Positions 43,924 to 49,556 of a stretch of 49,556 bases of DNA are shown piece after piece; the stretch's first letter is position 1, and each line of letters opens with the position of its first letter. The notes under the pieces were generated by a model. It ran no database searches. It had not been told where the DNA came from and saw nothing but the letters and a program-made list of their open reading frames with translations. This DNA is from Paenibacillus chondroitinus NBRC 15376 (GTDB taxonomy: Bacteria; Bacillota; Bacilli; Paenibacillales; NBRC-103111). The stretch is from assembly GCF_004000765.1 (NCBI RefSeq), contig NZ_BILW01000046.1, positions 1 through 49,556 on the forward strand, read 5' to 3'. A program made the position numbers and the translations under genes.

Positions 43924-43942
43924 GAAAATGAAAGCATTTTCA
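43924..43942. promoter_or_regulatory. Inverted repeat, cre-like, in aspA-rocD gap
   Basis: GAAAATG-AAAG-CATTTTC (43924-43941) is a perfect 7-bp inverted repeat. It contains TGAAAGCATTTTCA (43929-43942), one base off the CcpA catabolite consensus. It lies between divergent aspA and rocD. The rest of this 443-bp gap shows no gene. Confidence 0.5.
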
Positions 43943-44112
43943 TAAATCGAAATGTTTTAGTATTCTTCAAATAATATTACCTTTCTCTACTTATATATGC
44001 TCGCAGTCGGCCGATGCAAGGACATTCCCGTAAAATACGCTGCCCGAATATTGAACCATCTTAGACTTATGCCCGCACATGAGCATCCTTATAACCAGAA
44101 GAATACAATAGA

Positions 44113-44142
44113 TTACAAACTCGCATTGTGCGACAATATAAG
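44113..44142 (+). promoter_or_regulatory. Possible promoter of rocD
   Basis: TTACAA (44113-44118), 18 bp, TATAAG (44137-44142), about 45 bp before the start codon. No sigma-54 (-24/-12) promoter of the kind used for roc genes in Bacillus was found. Confidence 0.4.
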
Positions 44143-44187
44143 TATCAAAACACGTTTGGCCAGGTTGCACTCCAAGGAGGAATACTT

Positions 44188-45387
44188 ATGGACACAAAAA
44201 GTTCTTTGATCATTGAAAAAACAGAAAAGTACGGAGCCCATAATTACCACCCGCTGCCTATCGTCATTTCCAAAGCAGAAGGCGTATGGGTCGAAGATCC
44301 GGCCGGCAACCGCTTCATGGATATGCTTAGCGCTTACTCGGCTTTGAATCAAGGGCATCGTCATCCCCATATCTTGAAAGCGCTCCATGAACAAGCTGAG
44401 AAGGTCACCTTGACTTCAAGAGCTTTTCACAGCGAAACACTCGGAGCTTTCTATGAAAAATTAGCGAATTACACCAATAAACCGATGGTTTTGCCGATGA
44501 ACACCGGTGCCGAAGCGGTCGAAACGGCGGTCAAAGCGATCCGCCGCTGGGGCTACGACGTCAAAGGGATTCCGGAAGATCAAGCGGAAATTATCGTCTG
44601 TGAAGGGAATTTCCATGGGCGCACGGTGACGGTCACTTCCTTCTCGTCATCGCCGGAGTACAAGCGCAGCTTCGGACCTTTCACACCGGGCTTCCGCATC
44701 ATTCCTTACGGGGATGTGGAGGCGCTTCGGGCGGCCATTGGACCGCATACAGCCGGGTTTTTGTTCGAGCCGATTCAGGGCGAAGCCGGCATCGTGATCC
44801 CGCAGGACGGTTACCTGCGGGAATGTTATGAGCTATGCCAAGCGAATCGCGTGCTTTTCGTCGCGGACGAAATCCAGACCGGATTCGGCCGTACGGGCCG
44901 CCGCTTCGCCACGGACTGGGAAGGCGTCACGCCGAACCTGTACATCATGGGCAAAGCCCTCGGCGGCGGTGTCTTTCCGATCTCGGCCGTGGCCGGAGAT
45001 CGCGAGGTCCTTGAGGTGTTCGAGCCCGGGTCCCACGGCTCCACCTTCGGTGGGAACCCGCTCGGCTGCGCCGTCGCGATCGCGGCGCTGGAAGTGATCG
45101 AAAACGAGCGGCTCGCAGAGCGCTCGGATGAGCTTGGGGCTTATTTCCTGAAGCGGCTTCAGGAAATTCAGTCGCCGCTGATCGCGGAGATTCGCGGGCG
45201 CGGGCTGTTCATTGGTATTGACCTTAAGGTCCCGGCCCGCCCTTTCTGCGAACAGCTGAAGGAGAAGGGACTGTTGTGCAAGGAGACACACGAGCACATC
45301 ATTCGTTTTGCTCCTCCGTTAACCATTACCCGGGAGGAGCTGGATTGGGCTTGGCAGCATGTGCATGAAGTGCTGACTGGCGCTTGA
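44188..45387 (+). CDS. rocD: Ornithine aminotransferase
   Basis: A 399-residue PLP-dependent class III aminotransferase that turns ornithine into glutamate semialdehyde. The start YGAHNYHPLPIVISKAEGVWVEDPAGN is characteristic, FHGRTVTVTSFSS binds the cofactor phosphate region, VADEIQTGFGRTGR has the PLP Asp, and Lys in MGKALGGGVFPIS forms the Schiff base. ATG at 44188 has AGGAGG at 8 bases. The second half of the gene is visibly richer in GC than its neighbours. Confidence 0.95.
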   Translation: MDTKSSLIIEKTEKYGAHNYHPLPIVISKAEGVWVEDPAGNRFMDMLSAYSALNQGHRHPHILKALHEQAEKVTLTSRAFHSETLGAFYEKLANYTNKPMVLPMNTGAEAVETAVKAIRRWGYDVKGIPEDQAEIIVCEGNFHGRTVTVTSFSSSPEYKRSFGPFTPGFRIIPYGDVEALRAAIGPHTAGFLFEPIQGEAGIVIPQDGYLRECYELCQANRVLFVADEIQTGFGRTGRRFATDWEGVTPNLYIMGKALGGGVFPISAVAGDREVLEVFEPGSHGSTFGGNPLGCAVAIAALEVIENERLAERSDELGAYFLKRLQEIQSPLIAEIRGRGLFIGIDLKVPARPFCEQLKEKGLLCKETHEHIIRFAPPLTITREELDWAWQHVHEVLTGA

Positions 45388-45446
45388 GCTGAAGCTGATT
45401 ATCGTCGAGGAAATCACACATTGGGGAACTTTTGGGGTGATGCTGG

Positions 45447-45516
45447 AATAGCGGACCACAGTTCCCGCATAGCTGCCATTAGCCGCTATTCTCGCTATAT
45501 AGCGGCAGTAGTTCCG
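45447..45516. repeat. Partial intergenic element, copy A4 (inverted pair only)
   Basis: Two inverted units ending at 45466 (ACAGTTCCC) and 45516 (AGTAGTTCCG), 50 bp apart as in full copies. The forward pair is missing; its expected place overlaps the rocD stop. A lone GGGAACT at 45424 is out of register. Confidence 0.6.
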
Positions 45517-45523
45517 CTAAATA

Positions 45524-45562
45524 AAAAGCTCCGCTTCCCGTAAGAGGAAGTCGGAGCTTTTG
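45524..45562. terminator. Bidirectional terminator, rocD / CBM9-like gene
   Basis: AAAAGCTCCG-CTTCC pairs with GGAAG-CGGAGCTTTT (one bulge); serves two convergent genes. Confidence 0.85.
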
Positions 45563-46183
45563 TTATTTTTTCACAAACACGAGCGTCCCAAAACGCTGCG
45601 GAATATGGAAATTGACTGCACCGGTCGGAGACCAGGCCCAGTAATGCCGCTTGCCTTCCGTATCGTCATCGATGCGGTATACATTCCAGCCCCACTCGGC
45701 ACCATGCCGCGGAACTTGCGCTTGCTCCTGTCCCTCCCTTAAATCGGCAAAAGGAATTCGCAGCTCATAATGCTTCCACCCCTCTGCCCCATCAGAGACA
45801 GACGTACGTAAGCCCTTAGCGTCCCAAGCCACATCCACTTTTTTATTCCCGTCAAGGTTGTTGTGAATCAACGCATCGAATTCAATGCCCCGCGGGCTCA
45901 GTTCGAATTCGTAGTAAACTTTGCCCGTACCCATGGGGTCAAGGAACACTTCCACAACGTCCTCCTCATAGATCGGATCATCACGGCGTTCCATCGTCGC
46001 CACAATATGATCGTCCTCACACTCAAACCGGATATGCAAGGCCTCCTCAGTCCAGCATGCCCGAAACTGCGTTTCCAAACGAGGAGTGGCTCCGGTTACA
46101 ACATCGTACAGCCTCTCCCGGGGAATTTCATCCCAAGGAATACGTATTTTTTCATCAGCTATGTATTGGCATTCGTATCTCAT
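45563..46183 (-). CDS. CBM9-like carbohydrate-binding protein
   Basis: A 206-residue protein matching the carbohydrate-binding family 9-like fold: FRACWTEEALHIRFECEDDHIVAT near 42-65, EEDVVEVFLDP near 73-83, YYEFELSPRGIEFDALIHN and HYELRIPFADL. Such modules usually sit on secreted xylanases; here it is free-standing and lacks a signal peptide, so it may be cytosolic. Function unknown. Confidence 0.8.
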   Translation of the reverse strand: MRYECQYIADEKIRIPWDEIPRERLYDVVTGATPRLETQFRACWTEEALHIRFECEDDHIVATMERRDDPIYEEDVVEVFLDPMGTGKVYYEFELSPRGIEFDALIHNNLDGNKKVDVAWDAKGLRTSVSDGAEGWKHYELRIPFADLREGQEQAQVPRHGAEWGWNVYRIDDDTEGKRHYWAWSPTGAVNFHIPQRFGTLVFVKK

Positions 46184-46283
46184 TCCGGCTCGTTCCTCAC
46201 TTTGCTATTTATCCTTGTAACCAATATTAATATCTTCTTACATTGATGCCAATAGGTAAAGTGTGCGTGTGTGCCATTAACAA

Positions 46284-46308
46284 AATAAAACCGCCTGACG
46301 GCGGTAAA
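46284..46308 (-). terminator. Hairpin upstream of the CBM9 gene, past the ABC operon end
   Basis: ACCGCC-TGAC-GGCGGT (46290-46305) followed on the minus strand by TTTTATTTT, 9 bp after the permease stop; ends the PadR operon. Confidence 0.85.
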
Positions 46309-46313
46309 ATTGT

Positions 46314-47081
46314 TCATATTCTCTTTTTATAAACCCTCATAGCAAAAATATAGGCCACTAACATAATTCCGACGCACCACGCAAGCGCAATCCATATATC
46401 ATTATTCAAAGGCTGGCCTGACAACAAAGCGCGGATAGCTTCTACAATCGAGGTCACGGGTTGATTTTCTGCGAAGATACGAACGATGGTCGGCATCGAC
46501 TCGGTTGGTACGAAAGCCGAGCTGACGAATGGCAGGAAGATAATCGGATAGGAGAAGGCGCTGGCGCCGTCAACGCTTTTGGCGGACAGTCCAGCTATCG
46601 CTGCGACCCAAGTTAAGGCCAACGTAAACAGGGCAAGTATCCCGGCAACGGCAAGCCACGGCAGTAAGCCTGCGGAGGAACGAAAGCCCATAAGCAGCGA
46701 GACGAGAAGGATGACAATAACGGAGATCGCGTTGGATACCAGCGAAGTAATGACATGCCCCCACAGTACGGTGGAACGGGCGATCGGCATGGTGTGAAAC
46801 CGCTCGAAGATGCCCCGCTGCACATCGATAAATAATCGGTAAGCCGTGTAGGACACCCCGCTGGCAATTGCGATTAATAATATACCGGGCAAAAGGTAAT
46901 TCACATAGTTATCCGTTCCGGTTTGAATGGCACCGCCTAACACATAGACAAACAGCAGCATCATCGCGATCGGCATGATGGTCACCGTGATGATCGTGTC
47001 CATGCTGCGGAAAATATGGCGCATGGAGCGCCCAAGCATGACGCTGATATCGCTGAAAAAATGATTTTTTACCGTCTCCAT
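46314..47081 (-). CDS. ABC-2 type permease (DrrB-like)
   Basis: A 255-residue ABC-2 exporter permease with about six helices; SVMLGRSMRHIFRS precedes the first helix, and GIFERFHTMPIARSTVLWGH is the coupling segment seen in daunorubicin-type exporters. ATG at 47081 sits next to the ATPase stop with AAAGGAGG inside the ATPase end; the longer frame is rejected. Works with the ATPase to export an unknown compound or lipid. Confidence 0.92.
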   Translation of the reverse strand: METVKNHFFSDISVMLGRSMRHIFRSMDTIITVTIMPIAMMLLFVYVLGGAIQTGTDNYVNYLLPGILLIAIASGVSYTAYRLFIDVQRGIFERFHTMPIARSTVLWGHVITSLVSNAISVIVILLVSLLMGFRSSAGLLPWLAVAGILALFTLALTWVAAIAGLSAKSVDGASAFSYPIIFLPFVSSAFVPTESMPTIVRIFAENQPVTSIVEAIRALLSGQPLNNDIWIALAWCVGIMLVAYIFAMRVYKKRI

Positions 47082-47082
47082 T

Positions 47083-47853
47083 TTATTTCTCCTCCTTTTT
47101 GCCGACGATAGCCAGGAAAATCTCCTCAAGTGTCGGCTGCTTCTCCACATATTCCACCTTTGCGGTTGGGAACAGCTGTTTCAGATCCGAGAGTGTGCCA
47201 CTGGCGATAATCTTGCCCTCATGCAAAATGGCAATTCGGTCAGCCAACTGCTCAGCCTCTTCCAAATACTGCGTGGTAAGGAGTACTGTCGTGCCACCAT
47301 CCGCAAGCTCCTTAACGATTTTCCAAACTTCGATGCGCGCTTCGGCATCAAGCCCTGTGGTTGGTTCATCAAGGAAAATGATCTGTGGTTTTCCCACAAG
47401 GCTTAAGGCAATATCCAGCCTGCGTCGCATCCCCCCGGAATAAGTAGCCACCCTGCGGTCGGCCGCTTCGGTCAGGCCTAAGCGCCTGAGTAAGTCATCC
47501 GCAACCTGCCGCGGATCCTTGAGATAGCGCAGCTTCGCAAACATGATCAAATTTTCACGGCCCGTCAAAATTTCATCCACCGCGGCAAACTGCCCGGTCA
47601 AACTGATCACCTGCCGTACATGATCAGGTTTTGTCACGACATCGAGTCCGCCAACGACGACGGATCCGCCATCCGGTTTGAGCAGTGTCGTGAGGATTTT
47701 GACAACCGTTGTTTTGCCGGCGCCGTTGGAGCCAAGGAGGGCGAATATGCTGCCCTTTTCCACTTCAAAATCTACACCCTTCAGCACTTGATGCTCCTTG
47801 TAGGATTTCGTCAATCCTTTTACTTGAATGGGTTTGCTATGCGTGGTCTGCAT
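47083..47853 (-). CDS. ABC transporter ATPase (DrrA-like)
   Basis: A 256-residue ABC ATPase with Walker A GSNGAGKTT near 39, signature YSGGMRRRLD near 138, Walker B IIFLDEPTTGLD near 158 and switch region LLTTQYLEEAEQL. This is the drug-exporter DrrA subgroup. Third gene of the PadR operon; 18 bp after the pentapeptide gene. Confidence 0.94.
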   Translation of the reverse strand: MQTTHSKPIQVKGLTKSYKEHQVLKGVDFEVEKGSIFALLGSNGAGKTTVVKILTTLLKPDGGSVVVGGLDVVTKPDHVRQVISLTGQFAAVDEILTGRENLIMFAKLRYLKDPRQVADDLLRRLGLTEAADRRVATYSGGMRRRLDIALSLVGKPQIIFLDEPTTGLDAEARIEVWKIVKELADGGTTVLLTTQYLEEAEQLADRIAILHEGKIIASGTLSDLKQLFPTAKVEYVEKQPTLEEIFLAIVGKKEEK

Positions 47854-47871
47854 CAGAATCCCTCCCTTCCT

Positions 47872-48738
47872 TTAAATGACTGTCACTTTGGACAAATTGG
47901 CTTCCATCCCTTTAAGCGCGGCATAAGTCAGTTTATCCATCGCAGCGCCGTCAAAGATGATGCTTTGGATAGCCCTGTAATACTTCTTAGACAAGGTAAA
48001 TCCCGATAAGAAAGACACATTCTTGAGTGTTGCGTTTCTGAACGAAACACCGTTTAAGGCTGCTTTGTCAAATTTAACGCCGATAAACGTCTGCCCGTCA
48101 AAACATTGTCCAGTCAGATCCGTGTACTTGAAATCAACCCCATCAAATGAACAACCTTCAAAAACGGTTTTTCTAAGATCGGTCATCGTTAACGTCACGT
48201 CGGTCAATCTTGATCCTGTAAATTTGGCTCCGTCAAGCCCCGACTTGCTGAAATTGGTTCGAACAAGGATGGCGTTACGAAAGCTTGCATTTGTCAGGTC
48301 AAGCGTGGATAAGCTGCAGTCCGTCAGGTTTGCGCGGTCAAAATTGGCTTCTCTTACGTCGCTGCTTTTAAACGTACTGCCAGTCAAATCCGCCCCCGCA
48401 AAGTCAGAACCGCGTAACGCGCTGCCTTTGAACTGTCCTTTGTGGGCCGTAACGCCTGCAAAATCGCTATTCGCCAAGTTGCTTGCGCTGAAGTTAATCA
48501 ACACCTGCCGTTCCAACGAACGCGAAAGGTTGGCAACCTCCAAAATCGTTTCCTCGATATCTCCGATGCTTTCGATTGTCATCTTTAATGCGGTTTCATC
48601 GTCCTTTCCCGCAGCTTTGAGCTCTCTGTAGCGCTCCTGCAAATCGGAGTGCAGGTCCGCCTTTAATTCATTAACGCTTTTGACTCCGTCGTATGGCGTG
48701 AAAACACCGTTCAAATAGTTCGTTAATTTCGTATTCAT
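47872..48738 (-). CDS. HAAS-like/pentapeptide-repeat protein
   Basis: A 288-residue protein. The first ~70 residues (LKADLHSDLQERYRELKAAG, ALKMTIESIGDIEETI) are helical and resemble the HAAS/DUF1700-type domain often found next to PadR regulators. Residues about 82-255 are pentapeptide repeats of the A(N/D)Lxx kind (SDFAGADLTG, ANFDRANLTD), a right-handed beta-helix. No membrane helix is seen. It is cotranscribed between PadR and the exporter; whether it protects DNA gyrase like Qnr, or senses, is open. Confidence 0.85.
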   Translation of the reverse strand: MNTKLTNYLNGVFTPYDGVKSVNELKADLHSDLQERYRELKAAGKDDETALKMTIESIGDIEETILEVANLSRSLERQVLINFSASNLANSDFAGVTAHKGQFKGSALRGSDFAGADLTGSTFKSSDVREANFDRANLTDCSLSTLDLTNASFRNAILVRTNFSKSGLDGAKFTGSRLTDVTLTMTDLRKTVFEGCSFDGVDFKYTDLTGQCFDGQTFIGVKFDKAALNGVSFRNATLKNVSFLSGFTLSKKYYRAIQSIIFDGAAMDKLTYAALKGMEANLSKVTVI

Positions 48739-48751
48739 CGTATCAATCTCC

Positions 48752-49081
48752 TTATAATAAATTTTCTAACACGCGTTTGGCATATTCCCAATTGTTGAAG
48801 TTGCGGACATAAGTGGCTTTGCCCTTTTCCGTAATCCTGAAGTACTTGCGACGTCCGCTTTGCGTTTCATCGCCCCAGTACCACTCGATATCCAAGTCGG
48901 CCTCGAGCCGCCGGAAGCTGGCGTACATCGTCGCTTCCTTCAGTTCGTATTCGCCCCCTGAGCGCTCGGCGATCAGTTTGACAACCTCATAACCGTAGCG
49001 ATCAGCTTCAGACAAGAGCCGTAAAATCATTCTATCCGTATGTCCGCGAAGCAGGTCGGATGTGATCTTGTTCTCGCTCAT
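48752..49081 (-). CDS. PadR-family transcriptional regulator
   Basis: A 109-residue PadR-type winged-helix repressor: MILRLLSEADRYGYEVVKLI, then the recognition helix ATMYASFRRLEAD and wing RRKYFRITEKGKA. It is first in its operon, with a strong promoter just upstream, and likely represses its own exporter operon until a ligand binds. ATG follows GGAGGTGATG. Confidence 0.93.
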   Translation of the reverse strand: MSENKITSDLLRGHTDRMILRLLSEADRYGYEVVKLIAERSGGEYELKEATMYASFRRLEADLDIEWYWGDETQSGRRKYFRITEKGKATYVRNFNNWEYAKRVLENLL

Positions 49082-49101
49082 GTCATCACCTCCATATCTG
49101 C

Positions 49102-49130
49102 ATAATAAAGCATACTACTATGACTGTCAA
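49102..49130 (-). promoter_or_regulatory. Promoter of the PadR operon
   Basis: On the minus strand TTGACA (49125-49130), 17 bp, TATTAT (49102-49107). TACTAT/AGTAGTAT-like repeats in the spacer may be part of a PadR operator. Confidence 0.75.
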
Positions 49131-49201
49131 GGTACTATTTTAAATTAAATACTTTGCCTAGGATAATTTCATACAAACATGAAAAAAGGCCTATTTCGGT
49201 G

Positions 49202-49273
49202 AAATAGAGCCCTGTAGTTCTGCGTTAGGGAGAAAGGAATCGTTGGAGGAGTTAATTTCCCTCCGTAGTTTAG
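49202..49273. repeat. Degenerate inverted pair, copy A5a
   Basis: An inverted unit (AAATAGAGCCCTGTAGTTC, from 49202) and a decayed one (CTCCGTAGTTT, ending 49273), 51 bp apart. Forward pair not recognisable. Confidence 0.5.
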
Positions 49274-49405
49274 CTTGTTAAGTGACCAGTAGGAGCGTAT
49301 TTTGGGGTGGGAACACCCAACGCTGCTAAAAATTCAGCGTTACTGAGACATTTGGCGGAGGGGGCATCGTCATACGAGAAATAAGTTGGCTGGCAGGCCA
49401 CCTTG

Positions 49406-49556
49406 AGGAACTACAGGGCGCTATTCTAACAAATTAAGCCGTTTCAGCGTTCAAGCGGAACTACCAGGCCTTATTTGAACGCCTAATCCCGTTTTCTTTA
49501 AGAAAACGGACAAATAGAGGACGTCAGTTCCCCTCCTTGCGAAAAAAAGCCTATTT
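49406..49556. repeat. Intergenic element, copy A5b, cut by window end
   Basis: Forward units at 49406 (AGGAACTACAGGGCG) and 49456 (CGGAACTACCAGGCC), inverted unit ending at 49532; inner pair 77 bp, as in A1-A3. The fourth unit is expected just past the window end. The centre holds a CCGTTTTCTT-AAGAAAACGG hairpin (about 49489-49509). Confidence 0.75.

Noticed and set aside
44156..44173. Sigma-54 promoter before rocD (TTGGCC...TTGCA)
   Set aside because: The GG and GC parts are too close together for a -24/-12 promoter.

Overview
The window looks like a piece of chromosome from a moderate-GC, aerobic, motile Bacillota bacterium, most likely Paenibacillus or a close relative. This is judged from gene content and protein style: strong AGGAGG ribosome sites, Gram-positive-type PstS lipobox, RhaI-type rhamnose isomerase, many AraC/sugar-enzyme pairs, YpsA, and a MotB with Asp24 as in Bacillus. 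No rRNA, tRNA, transposase, prophage or CRISPR array was seen.

Layout. 1-5.5 kb: the 5' part of polA (minus), a HAD hydrolase, an EAL-CBS-GGDEF cyclic-di-GMP protein and a soluble response-regulator/histidine-kinase fusion. 5.6-10 kb: the phosphate uptake operon pstS, pstC, pstA, pstB, phoU (minus), with Pho boxes (TTTACA repeats at 11 bp) before pstS and pstC. 10.2-17.1 kb: a chemoreceptor, a metallo-beta-lactamase-fold hydrolase, a CNNM/CBS membrane protein divergent from a DUF1836 regulator, and motAB. 17.4-27.4 kb: an aldo/keto reductase, then one long minus-strand cluster rhaD-rhaA-rhaB-rhaR-lutA-lutB-lutC. Rhamnose is split into dihydroxyacetone phosphate and lactaldehyde; the dehydrogenase domain fused to the aldolase can give lactate, and LutABC can carry lactate to pyruvate. 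28-40 kb: EamA exporter/LysR, YpsA, an esterase-like hydrolase, a Gfo/Idh/MocA oxidoreductase with a divergent AraC regulator, uxaC, a VanW protein, a PhyH dioxygenase with a divergent AraC regulator, and an M29 aminopeptidase. 40.5-45.4 kb: arginine/aspartate catabolism (rocF, aspA, rocD) around a DUF1361 membrane protein. 45.5-49.1 kb: a CBM9-like protein and a PadR-HAAS/pentapeptide-DrrAB-type ABC operon.

The most unusual content is non-coding. Intergenic gaps at 18.5, 27.8, 34.2, 45.4 and 49.2-49.5 kb hold a dispersed element built from four ~21-bp units (consensus starting GGGAACTAC), two forward then two inverted. The three complete copies are 177-178 bp and, with the copy cut by the window end, all share exactly 77 bp across the inner pair, although spacer sequences differ. 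A second, unrelated sequence family (CATTGG...CCAATG) at 28.0-28.2 kb has nearly the same geometry (52/78/52). They sit mainly in convergent 3' gaps. I do not recognise this element.

Two regulatory patterns are also notable. TTTACA-N5-TTTACA pairs like those at pst occur in front of the neighbouring chemoreceptor and the EAL/GGDEF gene, suggesting that phosphate starvation also steers motility and cyclic-di-GMP. Two near-identical AGTTC-N4-GAACT palindromes sit directly after the -10 boxes of the divergent CNNM and DUF1836 genes, suggesting a local repressor circuit.
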